A stretch of 64,000 nt of DNA from Ktedonospora formicarum (GCF_016587355.1 NZ_BNJF01000002.1:1612001-1676000), one strand, 5' to 3'; counted from the stretch's first letter, positions 46,380 to 56,102 are shown. Notes: a model not told the origin generated them from the sequence alone. Translations and numbers: made by a program.

Positions 46380-48319
46380 TCAGCAGCAATTATGCGCAGG
46401 CGGTTCTCTGACGAGAGGCAGGGTAAACCAGAAGGTTGAGCCTTCCCCAGGAGTACTTTCGACGCCCACTGCTCCCTGATGTTGCTCAATAAGCATCTGA
46501 CAGATGTATAAGCCCAGGCCCAACCCTTTCTCAGAACCACTCTGTACAGGGACACTCTTGACCTGGTGAAAGCGTTGCCAGATGTCCTTCTGGGCTTCTT
46601 GCGAGAGACCTGGCCCTTGATCGCGCACCCAGACACGGGCAACACCATCCTCACAATCCAGCCCAATAACGACTGGTTGATTGGCCGGTGAATACCGGAG
46701 CGCATTGGTCACATAGTTCATCTCAGTGCGGCCAGTGGATTCTTCAGTTCATGACCAGTCATCCCAAGAAAGAGATCTTTTTGTCGCTCAAGCTCTTTCG
46801 AAGCGGTCAAATCCAGGACCACATTGATAAACAACGGCAAGGTGTCTCCCCAGCGAAAGAGTACGCGCCCAATGAGCACCGGCACACGCTTGCCGTCTTT
46901 CGTCACATACTCTTTCTCATAAGGCTGAGCAACCCCCACCCTCATCACTTCCTCCATCGCCTTCCGGTCTCGCGCCTGAACTTCTGGAGCCGTAATGGTC
47001 TTCCACTGGATGAGTCCCGCTGCCATATCCTCCCGTGTATACCCCAGCAGGGAGAGAAAGGCATCATTGGCTTCATGTACATTTCCCTCCGGGTCAGCCA
47101 TCATGACACTAATAATGTTGGACTCCACAAGCCGATGAAAGCGCGCTTCACTCTCTTGCAGGGCTTCTTCCATCTGCTTGCGCTCAGTGATGTTCTGTAG
47201 AGCAATCGCGAGTCCATCCTGTGAAGGATACACATGCACATCAAGCCATTGCTGGGTGATGGGACGGCGCGCCTCAAAATGGAGGGCTTGATGCGTTGCC
47301 ATTGCTCGACGATAGAAATGTTCAAAAGGGGTTCCAAGCAGATCCGGTAAAACGTCCCACAGACACCGGCCTACTAATGCTTCTCGGTTTCTTCCTAAAA
47401 AGTCTTCCATCCATCGATTCACGTAGGTAAAATGCCACTGCGAGTCCACATGCACAAACGCATCCGTAATACTTTCAAGGATGGTGGAGACCTGTTGATG
47501 GGCTTCCTGGAGTTGTTCCTCCGTCTGTTTCAGCTCGGTAATATCGAGCGTAGCTCCCACGATGTGAACGACCTTTCCGGAGGCATCAGCGATGCCACGC
47601 GCTCGGTCTGAGAGCCAATGTATGCTCCCATCAGGCCAAATCGTGCGGTAGTCCTTACAATATTCCTGCTGCTCAGCGATGGAACGCACATTGCGTTGGT
47701 GGACATGCTCACGATCATCAGGGTGGACTGCATTGAGGAAACGCTCATAGCTGATGGGTGTCTCTGGCGGCCAGCCAAAAAGGGCTTTCTTTTGATTCGT
47801 CCACATGAGCTGACCCGTCGTGAGGTCCCAATCCCACATACCCACCCTGGATGCTTTTAAGGCGAGCTGGATTTGCATGTCACTCATCTGCTCGATCTGT
47901 TCCTGCTTGGTAAGATCCCTACCGTAGGCAAATACCCCGCTGACCTCACCAAAAGCCCCAGGCACAGGAACAAAGCGCAGGGAAATCAGGTGATAGGTAT
48001 CATGATCTCGAAGGATGTGGATTGTTGCTTCTTGAGGGCGACCAGAGACAACTGCTTGGGTAAGTGCTTCTACTCCCTGCTGTTGATCGGCTGGATGGAA
48101 TGTATCGAGCCACCCCTTGCCACGACAATCCTGCTCCTGCTGCCCGGTAAAGGCATGCCAACTCGAACTGCTGTCGTACATCTCTCCTGTTGGCGTCAGC
48201 ATCCAAAAGATGTCGGCACAATCGTGCGCGAGAGCCTGCAACCAAGAGGCACACGTAACAAGTTCGGGTGACGATAGACTTTTTTCTTCGCGATGAAACT
48301 GTGGCTCTGACAAAGACAT
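46380..48319 (-). pseudogene. Multi-PAS histidine kinase with a deletion in the DHp domain
   Basis: The 5' part encodes 533 residues with four PAS-like domains and reaches the phospho-acceptor segment DLFLGMTGHELKNPLAAL. There a deletion of about 100 codons joins it, out of frame, to the N-box of the ATPase domain (NYVTNALRYS); the rest (DQGPGLS, GLGLGLYIC) follows to 46380. The homologous kinase at 16406 shows what is missing. The sensor part could still be made as a truncated protein. The IS6 copy 2 ends immediately after the stop codon. Confidence 0.82.
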
Positions 48320-48504
48320 GGGTTCGTCTTTGCTCCTCGCCTGTCTTGTTCAAGGCAGGCACGATCTCTTCAGAGACCTACAAAGATCAAAGCATATACG
48401 AGCGTGCTTATTGTGGAAGACAACACAGTACTCTCGATAGTGAGGACTCGCGATATATACTCATGCCTTCTCTTTTTCTTTCCCCATTCTCGTTATAGTC
48501 CAGA

Positions 48505-48759
48505 TCAAAAATCAGTGAGCCATACTCCCATCAGTAAAAAAGTGTGATGCCAAGCAGCATCGCTCGCTCTGTTGGATGTGTAAACTGAGCCTGTGTATAC
48601 TGCTTCCGTTTCTGCTTTTGCATGTGTCTGTGTTTCTCTTCCAAGCCCACCAAATGTTGCCTGAATGCTTAGGGTAAAGGCATCACATGAGCGCAATCCT
48701 GCTTCGATTTTCGCCTGTTCGTCTGGGCTGAGCATTCTGACAAAAAGAGGGGCTTTCAT
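48505..48759 (-). pseudogene. IS630-like transposase N-terminal fragment
   Basis: It begins MKAPLFVRMLSPDEQAKIEA with LRSCDAFTL, the usual head of IS630-type transposases in this kind of genome (a helix-turn-helix would follow). Similarity is lost after about 30 residues. Only a remnant. Confidence 0.5.
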
Positions 48760-48823
48760 TTATCTTTTTTCTTCGTACGAGTGAATGTTGCAAAATTTTT
48801 CAAAAGAAGAGCGTAAAAAAATT

Positions 48824-48850
48824 TGGTGCAACAAATCGTTTGTTGCACCA
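48824..48850 (-). terminator. Intrinsic terminator of FMN reductase gene
   Basis: A perfect 12-bp stem with a 3-nt loop (arms 48824-48835 and 48839-48850), followed on the minus strand by AAATTTTTTT. It lies about 145 bp after the reductase stop codon. Confidence 0.78.
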
Positions 48851-48996
48851 GTGTGACTTATTGCTCCATGTGGAAGAAATGGATCTCGGCTTAGCTGTGC
48901 AGATGGTGGCTGTCAGAGGGAGCCTGCTCATGCTCAACCATTCTATAGCCCCTGATGACACCGGCACCCCTGAGCTGATCGTGCTCGAATGCCTTG

Positions 48997-49596
48997 TTAG
49001 TCTTGAGACAGCCGATCACGTTCGCGAGCCGGGATGAGGGTGGTAGCCCACCATAGCAATTCGGTCATCATGCCATTGAAAGACCGGTTGAGAAATGCTC
49101 CACTTGGCGAATCAGACGCATCAGAGATGCTGGGAACCCAGTTCGGGACCAGAGAGACGCCCATTTGCTCGCGGATAGGGACCATTTTGAGCTCGATGAG
49201 GACTTGGCGCAACTGTTCCGCTGCTCGATAACCTGCTGCGAAGCCACCATAGCTGACAATAGCAGCAGGTTTATGGGCCCACTGAGAGTACAGATGGTCA
49301 ATGGCGTTCTTGAGAACTGCCGAATAGCCATGATTGTACTCGGGGGTCACAAAGATAAAGCCATCGGCCTGCTCAACCTGCGCTGCCCACTGCTCAGCTT
49401 CAGGCGCGATATGTCCATACACTGGCGAGTCAGGGGAGTCAAAGAAAGGAAGGGAGACATCACGAAGATCAACCAACTCATATGTGGCATCGGTGCGCAA
49501 TGCGAGGCGATCCATAAGCCAGTTTGCCACGACTTCACCTCTACGTCCTTGCCGCGTACTCCCAAAAACCACCAAAATATGGGGATTAGTACTCAT
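48997..49596 (-). CDS. NAD(P)H-dependent FMN reductase
   Basis: 199 residues with the flavodoxin-like fold. The FMN phosphate loop is VVFGSTRQGRRGEVVANWL, and the second FMN-binding segment is FVTPEYNHGYSAVLKNAIDH, the hallmark PEYN motif of the family. A later segment SYGGFAAGYRAAEQLR is also typical. Such enzymes reduce flavin, quinones or azo compounds with NADPH in the cytoplasm. AAGAGGAG precedes ATG 49596. It is divergent from an HxlR regulator, a common arrangement for quinone- or aldehyde-responsive reductases. Confidence 0.9.
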   Translation of the reverse strand: MSTNPHILVVFGSTRQGRRGEVVANWLMDRLALRTDATYELVDLRDVSLPFFDSPDSPVYGHIAPEAEQWAAQVEQADGFIFVTPEYNHGYSAVLKNAIDHLYSQWAHKPAAIVSYGGFAAGYRAAEQLRQVLIELKMVPIREQMGVSLVPNWVPSISDASDSPSGAFLNRSFNGMMTELLWWATTLIPARERDRLSQD

Positions 49597-49638
49597 TTTT
49601 TCTCCTCTTGTTTGTAGAATGAGTTAGCAGAATCATAA

Positions 49639-49671
49639 CTCTCTATTTGTGCTATACTCACTATAAGAGAG
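49639..49671. promoter_or_regulatory. Imperfect dyad between FMN reductase and HxlR genes
   Basis: CTCTCTAT (49639-49646) and ATAAGAGAG (49663-49671) flank TATACT/TATA elements in the divergent promoter region. A plausible HxlR operator overlapping both promoters. Confidence 0.4.
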
Positions 49672-49730
49672 CAAAAGCTTTGGGACAAGAACGCACTTTT
49701 ATGTGCATGACTTACCAGAAGGTGAGTGCC

Positions 49731-50108
49731 ATGGAAACAGGGGAATTGTTTAGAAAGATTGCTGGATCTGATGTGTGGAGTACGCGCTGCCCATCCCGGC
49801 GCTTGCTCGACCTGATTGCCGACAAGTGGACTATGCTGGTGATTGTGGCCCTGGCGGATGGACCCAGGCACTACAGCCAATTGAAGCGCGATGTGAGTGG
49901 GATCTCACACAAGATGCTCAGTCAAACGCTGCAGCGGCTAGAAAAACAATGCTTTGTCACACGGACAGTCTACCCGACTGTGCCTCCGCGTGTCGAGTAC
50001 GCACTTACAGCGCTGGCTCAAACACTGCTTCCAACGCTATGTGCGCTTATCGAGTGGGCCCAGACCCACGCTGTCGAGTTCCCTATGCTTGAGGAAGAGG
50101 CCAAGTGA
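49731..50108 (+). CDS. HxlR-family transcriptional regulator
   Basis: About 125 residues. The winged helix is typical: WSTRCPSRRLLDLIADKWTM, then LADGPRHYSQLKRDVSGISH and KMLSQTLQRLEKQCFVTRTV with VPPRVEYALT. The cysteine in TRCPSR near the N-terminus is at the position of the redox-sensing cysteine in YodB/HypR-type members. ATG 49731 follows GAAGGTGAG; the longer frame to 49647 is not family-like. It probably represses the divergent FMN reductase until oxidants or electrophiles appear. Confidence 0.87.
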   Translation: METGELFRKIAGSDVWSTRCPSRRLLDLIADKWTMLVIVALADGPRHYSQLKRDVSGISHKMLSQTLQRLEKQCFVTRTVYPTVPPRVEYALTALAQTLLPTLCALIEWAQTHAVEFPMLEEEAK

Positions 50109-50282
50109 ACTGGTAGAGGACTGCTGTCCATTTGAGGTTTTGGGACTATATGCTTCATGTCCGCAGATGGCAGGTTTCCAGGCTGTTTGTCTGTGACATT
50201 AGACGGAATGTTTCTTCTGGTGGTGTTCTCCTTGCGTATAGCAAGCGAACACCTGCCCCTCAATAGAGATATGCGGCATGTC

Positions 50283-50971
50283 GTCCCAAAATGGACAGTT
50301 TTGTGAACCTACTTTACCATAAGGGGCACTGTAGATATTTGCCTGATTTGTGCATGACACGGCGCACGCGATTTTTTCCCATGCACAGCAGGGCAGCCAG
50401 TTTGCGGTGGCCAAGCGTATCATCCATTTCATGCCACTGCTCGATGGCGAGAGCCACTTGCCGATCTTTTTGCGCCTGCTTGGAGGGCCAATAGAGCGTG
50501 GCTCGCCCCACATGCAAAGCTCGCGCGACCTGGCTCTTGGAGTAGGGGCCATGAGGCTGACTCAGTTGGTAGGCCAGTTCTACCTTCTGCGCCGGTTTTA
50601 GTTGCCCAAGAGCCCCTGTACTTTTTTAGAATTTCATTCTGGACGGTGAGCTCTCCAATGATCTTTTTCAGCTCATCTGGTGACTCTCCCGGCTTGTAGC
50701 CTTGGTTTATCGCTTTCTGTGAGGGGTTACGCTTATCCGTAAAGAGTGTCGGCGCTTTTTCTTGGAATTTGTTGCGCCACCGATGGACCATCGATTTGGA
50801 GACGCCAAAGCGCTGACACACCTGCTCCAGCGTCGTATCCCGTTGGAGGCTTTCTAAAACAACTTTGGTTTTAAACTCCGCTGTGTAGCTTTTTCTTTCC
50901 ATCTCGTCCAGTCCTTCCCTGTTCCTTATTTACTTGTTTAGTTTATCATAGACTGGACACCATTTTGAGAC
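50283..50971 (-). mobile_element. IS3-family element with internal deletion
   Basis: Imperfect inverted ends are visible: CCCAAAATGGACAGTT at 50285-50300 and, on the other strand, GTCTCAAAATGGTGTCCAGTC (50951-50971). The element is only about 690 bp, half the size of intact IS3 members, because the catalytic 3' part of orfB is missing. It has inserted into a flavoprotein gene. Confidence 0.62.
50314..50902 (-). pseudogene. IS3-family orfA and start of orfB
   Basis: OrfA begins MERKSYTAEFKTKVVLESLQ with the helix-turn-helix QRFGVSKSMVHRWRNKF and the leucine-zipper region LTVQNEILKK. At AAAAAAG the frame changes to orfB (GALGQLKPAQKVELAYQLS, then ATLYWPSKQAQK and LGHRKLAALLCMG). OrfB ends after about 100 residues, before the DDE domain, so no transposase activity is expected. 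Confidence 0.78.
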
Positions 50972-51332
50972 AAGGAACAACAACGACTGGTGGCGTCCAT
51001 CTCCCAAGTACTTCGCACAAAATACTTGCGACCAGCGTATCGCCAATACCTTGCGCCCACTTATTGATCGTATTGAAAGTGGCAGGCATGACCAAGATAG
51101 CATCTGCTTTGGGAAGAGGATCAGCCTCTCCAGGTAATTTATAGTCTGTTCGCACAATATGCCCTGTTGCAACTTCTAAGGCCGATTGATCAATCCAGCG
51201 GCTGGCTTGAGGCGTTGCAAGCACACACACATTCCAACCCGTTTCAAGAAGCGGAGTAACAACATGGAGTGTTTGTTGCGCAGGAGGGGCCGCACAGACC
51301 ATAAGATAGAGCACCTGCAAACTTTCTATCAT
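50946..51332 (-). pseudogene. Flavoprotein (PPC decarboxylase-like), truncated by IS3
   Basis: About 118 residues of a flavoprotein of the HFCD/CoaC family: VLYLMVCAAPPAQQTLHV, ETGWNVCVLATPQASRWID, and KADAILVMPATFNTINKWA with the family's PATFNT-like motif. At about 50971 the frame enters the IS3 end (CLKMVSSL) and stops. The remainder of the gene is not found on the far side, so it is probably a dead fragment. Confidence 0.75.
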
Positions 51333-51341
51333 GCGCTCTCC

Positions 51342-51710
51342 TTATAGGGTCATGAGGGTGAGAGTGGTGCTCATATGCTGCTCTAAATCGTATGCTGCGT
51401 TCGTAGCTTTCTGAGCTTGCAGTTCTGTACAGATCATATGAACGCGTTCTAAGACAGATCGTGATTTCGTCTGTTGGGTGATCGAAAGTGCCTGGCTCGC
51501 TAAATCATACGCTTTTTGGGTATTTCCCTGTTGAGCATAGGCAATACCCATATCAGTCAAAAGAGTGGATTGCTGACGCAATGCCTTTACATCAAGCTGA
51601 GAAAGCGCCTGATGCAAAGCAAGGAGCGCACGGCGTGGTTGGTGAAGCCGTACAAAACAAGCCCCTTCGTATCCCGCCACACGCGAAGCACTCAGCCCCG
51701 GTGAGCAATG
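51342..51710 (-). pseudogene. TPR-repeat protein, C-terminal fragment
   Basis: About 120 residues of paired helices typical of tetratricopeptide repeats (ALLALHQALSQLDVKALRQQ, DMGIAYAQQGNTQKAYDLAS). Such tails occur in XRE-type regulators with TPR domains. The N-terminal part is missing: at about 51710 unrelated dnaE sequence begins. It is followed by the flavoprotein fragment 10 bp downstream. Confidence 0.6.
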
Positions 51711-52088
51711 GTGGAAGAGGCGGTAGTGATTCTACGAGGAGAGGTCCAGATCCGCAATGACGAGCCCAACTTGCTCTGTAGCAGCATCATGCCCGTGCAG
51801 GCGGTGGAAGAGGAAATGAACCGTGAGCGGCATCATCTCTGGCTCACTCTTGTTCGGAGTGGAACCGATGAGGTGTCTATCTCGAATGACATTATGAAAG
51901 TGCAGGAACTTCGCCAGCGTCTTCAGGCCCATCCAGGGCGTGACCAATACGATATTCTCGTGACCAGTGGTGAGTGGGAGGTGCGCCTGACCCCAGGCGA
52001 GAATACCGTGAAATATACTCTGCAATTGCATACAGCCCTTGAAACGATTCTTGGTCCACACTCCCTCAAGGTCCAAAAATTGGAGTGA
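51711..52088 (+). pseudogene. dnaE: DNA polymerase III alpha subunit, C-terminal fragment
   Basis: About 126 residues matching the end of DnaE: the OB-fold segment VVILRGEVQIRNDEPNLLC, then LWLTLVRSGTDEVSISND, LRQRLQAHPGRDQYDILV and ALETILGPHSLKVQKLE. Intact DnaE is over 1,100 residues, so only the last tenth is left. A strong hairpin follows 8 bp after the stop codon. Confidence 0.75.
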
Positions 52089-52096
52089 GCAAAACT

Positions 52097-52148
52097 CATT
52101 CGGCCAGGAACAGGAGCATTATTGCATGCTCCTGTTCCTGGCCGAATG
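52097..52148 (+). repeat. 23-bp perfect hairpin after dnaE fragment
   Basis: The arms 52097-52119 and 52126-52148 are exact complements with a 6-nt loop. On the minus strand GAGTTTTGC follows; on the plus strand there is no T-run. It may be a terminator or mRNA-stabilising hairpin once belonging to dnaE. Confidence 0.72.
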
Positions 52149-52375
52149 GCAGGCTCTGTGGCATGCCAGTCCAAGCTGTTGATCAAGATGGTGAGCATTT
52201 GGCACAAGGAGGCGCACAAGCAATGGGTGGAAGTGTGGTCCACGCAATTCCAATGCGAATGCAACCGCCGCAAGAAGGGAGTATCTCTGAGCACTCAGGA
52301 TCTAACCTCTTCTCCTTCCTCTCGCGCATCCGGTTTCGCGCCCTTCAGACCAGATGCACACAGCCTGCCATCCGT

Positions 52376-53236
52376 TTAGGTCCGACGTGTTGCTTTGCTC
52401 AACCTCTTCACGACGTTGGGGTCACGGTGATCAAAGAAACTACTGGCTTTGGTATCCAGCACCCTTATCGCGGCCATATCTTCTGGGCTCAGATCAAAAT
52501 CGAAGATGGTGAAGTTTTCTACGATTCGTTCCTGGCGAACTGATTTGGGAATTGCGACGACTCCTCTTTGAGTCAGCCAGCGCAGAATGACTTGCCCCAC
52601 TGTTTTCTGATATTTGCTTGCGATGGAACGCAGCAACTCATGCTCGAAAATGTTGTGTTTGCCCTCCGCAAACGGTCCCCAGGATTCGATCTGAACGTGG
52701 TTTTCCTGTAAGAATGCTTGGGTTTCGATTTGCTGATTGAACGGATGGGTTTCAATCTGATTGACGGCAGGAACCATCTGATGATGCATGATCAGATCCA
52801 TCAGCCGGTCAGGAAGGAAGTTGCTGACCCCTATGGCGCGTATCCGGCCTTCCTGCTGTAACGTCTCCATCACACGCCACGCGCCATACACATCCCCAAA
52901 GGGTTGATGAATCAGATAGAGATCCAGATATTCGAGTTGTAACCGCTGTAATGATCGTTCAAAGGCTGCCCTCGTGCGTTCGTCCCCAGCATCTGGAATC
53001 CAGAGCTTGGTGGTGATGAACAGCTCTTCTCGGGGCACACCGCTCCGCTTAATGGCTTTGCCAACAGCCTCTTCATTTCCATAGGAGGCTGCCGTATCAA
53101 TCAGGCGATAGCCAGTACGAATGGCATCGTAAACGCTCCGTTCGCATTCTTCGGCGTCCTGCATCTGGAAAACGCCAAAGCCCAAGAGAGGCATCTTCAC
53201 CCCATTATTGAGCGTAATTGATGGAATAGCTGACAT
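52376..53236 (-). CDS. Aldo/keto reductase (AKR5-like)
   Basis: 286 residues. Motifs: MPLLGFGVFQMQ, the catalytic DTAASYGNEEAVG (Asp, Tyr), FITTKLWIPD (Lys) and YLIHQPFGDV (His), then IPKSVRQERIVENF for NADPH binding. It resembles the 2,5-diketo-gluconate/methylglyoxal reductase branch (YvgN-like). Last gene of the redox operon, 11 bp after the SDR. ATG 53236 follows TAAGGAAA. Confidence 0.9.
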   Translation of the reverse strand: MSAIPSITLNNGVKMPLLGFGVFQMQDAEECERSVYDAIRTGYRLIDTAASYGNEEAVGKAIKRSGVPREELFITTKLWIPDAGDERTRAAFERSLQRLQLEYLDLYLIHQPFGDVYGAWRVMETLQQEGRIRAIGVSNFLPDRLMDLIMHHQMVPAVNQIETHPFNQQIETQAFLQENHVQIESWGPFAEGKHNIFEHELLRSIASKYQKTVGQVILRWLTQRGVVAIPKSVRQERIVENFTIFDFDLSPEDMAAIRVLDTKASSFFDHRDPNVVKRLSKATRRT

Positions 53237-53247
53237 GTTTGTTTTCC

Positions 53248-54006
53248 TTACAGTTCCTGGCTGGTGGGCCGGAACAAGATTTCATTAATGTCCACGTCGT
53301 CGGGTTGGCTCATAGCAAAGGCAACGGCTCGCGCAAACGAATCAGCCGGAATAGCTCCCATTTCATAGAGTTTGCGCACATTTGCTGCGATATCCGGCTC
53401 GGTCACGCTGTTGGGCAGTTCCGTTGCGACTGCGCCCGGAGAGATCACAGTCGTACGGATGTGGTATGGTTTGACTTCCTGGCGTAACCCTTCGGAGATC
53501 ATCAGGACGGCTGCCTTGGTTGCCGCATAGACTGCACTACCAGGGCGAACCTTGTGACCGGCCACTGAGGAGACATTGATGATGTGCCCTATTTGTTGCT
53601 GCTTCATATATGGCAGTGCTGCGGCAATGCCGTAGAGCACGCCCTTGAGATTCACGTCGATAGTTCGGTTCCAATCGTCGATCTTCAGACGCTCCAGAGG
53701 CGAGTGTGGCATCAGTCCAGCATTGTTGAGCATCACGTCGATGCGTCCATAGGCTTGAACGGCAGCATCGACCAGGCGTTTCACCTGATTGGCGTCTGTT
53801 ACATCGGTCTGCAGAGCAAGAGCCTTGCCGCCATCATGATGAAGTTCTGCGATCAACGCCTCCAGGCGCTCAATACGCCTCGCTCCAAGTACGATGGTTG
53901 CCCCTTGGGCAGAGAGTAGCCGGGCAGTTGCTTCACCTAGACCACTGCTCGCGCCAGTGATGACAATCACCTTTCCAATAATATTCTTGTTCTCGTTCAT
54001 CTTCAT
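53248..54006 (-). CDS. Short-chain dehydrogenase/reductase
   Basis: 252 residues of the classical SDR type. The cofactor loop is TGASSGLG, followed by NNAGLMPHSPL, the catalytic Ser in INVSSVAGH, and Tyr/Lys in YAATK. The likely cofactor is NADP(H), judged from the Arg pair (GARRIERL) after the second strand. Substrate unknown. It lies between two aldo/keto reductases in the operon, with gaps of 26 and 11 bp. Confidence 0.9.
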   Translation of the reverse strand: MKMNENKNIIGKVIVITGASSGLGEATARLLSAQGATIVLGARRIERLEALIAELHHDGGKALALQTDVTDANQVKRLVDAAVQAYGRIDVMLNNAGLMPHSPLERLKIDDWNRTIDVNLKGVLYGIAAALPYMKQQQIGHIINVSSVAGHKVRPGSAVYAATKAAVLMISEGLRQEVKPYHIRTTVISPGAVATELPNSVTEPDIAANVRKLYEMGAIPADSFARAVAFAMSQPDDVDINEILFRPTSQEL

Positions 54007-54032
54007 CCTTCTTGCATGCTCATCATAACCAC

Positions 54033-54998
54033 TTAGTAGCGATCTCCCAGGACGGAGATGGTAGATATGGCACGATCAATCTCCTGAAGGTCACTGTCAG
54101 TAAGCTCGACCTGCACCGCGCCAATGTTCTCTTCCAGGCGTCCGATCTTGCGACTGCCCGGAATAGGCACAATCCATGGCTTCTGAGCGAGGAGCCAGGC
54201 CAGTGCGATCTGCGCTGGTGTCGCCTGTTTCTGCGCCCCAATGCGAGCCAGCAGATCGATCACGGTCTGATTGGCTTTGATGGCTTCCGGTGTGAAACGT
54301 GGATTGCGGCTGCGAATATCCGAACTGTCGAAGGTGGTATGTTCATCGATCTTGCCCGTCAGATATCCCCGACCAAGCGGACTATAGGGCACGAAGCCAA
54401 TGCCGAGCTCTTCGCAGGTTGGCAGCACATCCTCTTCCGGGGCACGCCACCATAGCGAGTATTCACTCTGAAGGGCTGTCACTGGCTGAACTGCGTGCGC
54501 GCGCCGGATGATCTCCGCAGGGGCTTCTGACAATCCAAAATGCTTGACCTTGCCTGCGTCTATCAACTCCTTCACCGCTCCCGCGACGTCTTCAATGGGC
54601 ACGTTCGGATCAACGCGGTGTTGATAGAACACATCGATGGCCTCGACCTTGAGGCGCTTGAGGGATGCTTCGGCGACCTGTTTGATGCGCTCTGGGCGAC
54701 TATTGAGACCACTCCATCCAGGGCTCCCATCCTCATTCAGTTGGAACCCAAACTTCGTAGCGATCACCACCTGGCCCCGAAAAGAGGCCAGTGCTTCCCC
54801 CACCAACTCTTCATTGGTAAAGGGTCCGTAGACCTCAGCGGTGTCGAAGAAAGCGATGCCATGCTCTACCGCCTCATGGAGGAACGTGATCATTTCTGCT
54901 TTATCTCCAATGGGTTTATCTGCAAAGGTCATGCGCATACAGCCGAGCCCGAGGGCCGAAACTTCCAAATCGCTGTTTCCAAGTGTGCGCTTCTGCAT
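54033..54998 (-). CDS. Aldo/keto reductase (AKR13-like)
   Basis: 321 residues, with GLGCMRMTFADKP, the catalytic FFDTAEVYGPFTNEELVG (Asp, Tyr), IATKFGFQ (Lys) and VFYQHRVDPNVPIEDVAG (His), and IPGSRKIGRLEENIGA for NADPH. Such enzymes reduce aldehydes and quinones. It is a close paralogue of the next gene upstream (55072-56052), likely by tandem duplication. Confidence 0.92.
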   Translation of the reverse strand: MQKRTLGNSDLEVSALGLGCMRMTFADKPIGDKAEMITFLHEAVEHGIAFFDTAEVYGPFTNEELVGEALASFRGQVVIATKFGFQLNEDGSPGWSGLNSRPERIKQVAEASLKRLKVEAIDVFYQHRVDPNVPIEDVAGAVKELIDAGKVKHFGLSEAPAEIIRRAHAVQPVTALQSEYSLWWRAPEEDVLPTCEELGIGFVPYSPLGRGYLTGKIDEHTTFDSSDIRSRNPRFTPEAIKANQTVIDLLARIGAQKQATPAQIALAWLLAQKPWIVPIPGSRKIGRLEENIGAVQVELTDSDLQEIDRAISTISVLGDRY

Positions 54999-55071
54999 GA
55001 TGTTTTTTCTCCTTTTGATCTACTGCTCCTGGGAGTACCTAGATGGGTAAATATGGCTGTCAAAACTCGCT

Positions 55072-56052
55072 TCACACCAATCGCTCTTGTCCATTTCCCC
55101 TGGCTCCTTGTACGGTGATCTGCGAGGTAGCGCTCTCGATTTCAGCGAGATCGTTGGATGTCAGTTCGATGGCAATGGCTGCAAGGTTCTCTTTCAGGCG
55201 AGAGAGTTTGGTGGTTCCCGGAATAGGTACGATCCACGGTTTCTGAGCGAGGAGCCAGGCTAGCGCGATCTGAGCAGGCGTCGCCTGCTTCTGTTCTGCG
55301 ATTCTGACCAGCACATCGACCAGGGCCTGATTGGCTTTCATAGCTTCTTGGGTAAAGCGCGGGAAAATAGACCGAATATCGGATCGCTCGAATGTCCTGG
55401 TAGAATCAATCGTTGCAGTGAGGAAGCCCTGCCCAAGCGGGCTCCAGGGAACGAAACCAATGCCCAGTTTTTCGCATATGGGCAAGACCTCCGTTTCCGA
55501 GTCACGCGCCCACAAGGAGTATTCGTTTTGGACTGCCGTCACTGGCTGAACTGCGTGCGCTCGACGAATCGTCTGGGCTCCTACCTCGGAAAGACCAAAA
55601 TGCTGCACTTTCCCTTCTGCGATCAGTTCTTTCACTACTCCAGCAACCTCTTCAATGGGCACCTCTGGATCAACCCGATGCTGATAGAGCAGATCAATGG
55701 TTTCGACTCGGAGTCGTTTGAGCGAGCCCTCGACACTCCGCTTGATGTGCTCGGGTTGACTTGAAAGGCCCAACCGTTCACCGTTGGGACCAAATTGAAA
55801 GCCGAATTTTGTGGCGATGACGACTTGCTCACGAATGAGTGCAAGCGCTTCGCCCACGAGTTCCTCGTTGGTGAAGGGTCCATAGACCTGAGCCGTGTCG
55901 AAAAAGGTCAGACCTTGACCCACAGCGGCTCGTAGAAGAGCCATCATTTCCTGCCTGTCTCTAGGCGGCCCATAGTTGATACTCATCCCCATACAACCGA
56001 GCCCGAGAGTTGAAACTTCCAAACCGCTGTTGCCAAGTATGCGCTTCTGCAT
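55072..56052 (-). CDS. Aldo/keto reductase (AKR13-like), tandem paralogue
   Basis: About 326 residues, starting MQKRILGNSGLEVSTLGLG. It shares GLGCMGMS, FFDTAQVYGPFTNEELVG, IATKFGFQFG, LLYQHRVDPEVPIEEVAG and IPGTTKLSRLKEN with the neighbouring copy. AAAGGGGA lies just before ATG 56052; a start at 56055 or 56067 is possible but the alignment with the paralogue favours 56052. Confidence 0.92.
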   Translation of the reverse strand: MQKRILGNSGLEVSTLGLGCMGMSINYGPPRDRQEMMALLRAAVGQGLTFFDTAQVYGPFTNEELVGEALALIREQVVIATKFGFQFGPNGERLGLSSQPEHIKRSVEGSLKRLRVETIDLLYQHRVDPEVPIEEVAGVVKELIAEGKVQHFGLSEVGAQTIRRAHAVQPVTAVQNEYSLWARDSETEVLPICEKLGIGFVPWSPLGQGFLTATIDSTRTFERSDIRSIFPRFTQEAMKANQALVDVLVRIAEQKQATPAQIALAWLLAQKPWIVPIPGTTKLSRLKENLAAIAIELTSNDLAEIESATSQITVQGARGNGQERLV

Positions 56053-56102
56053 CATTTCCCCTTTCATCTAGTAGTCGTCTTTTCTCACGATTTCTTCGCT
56101 AT

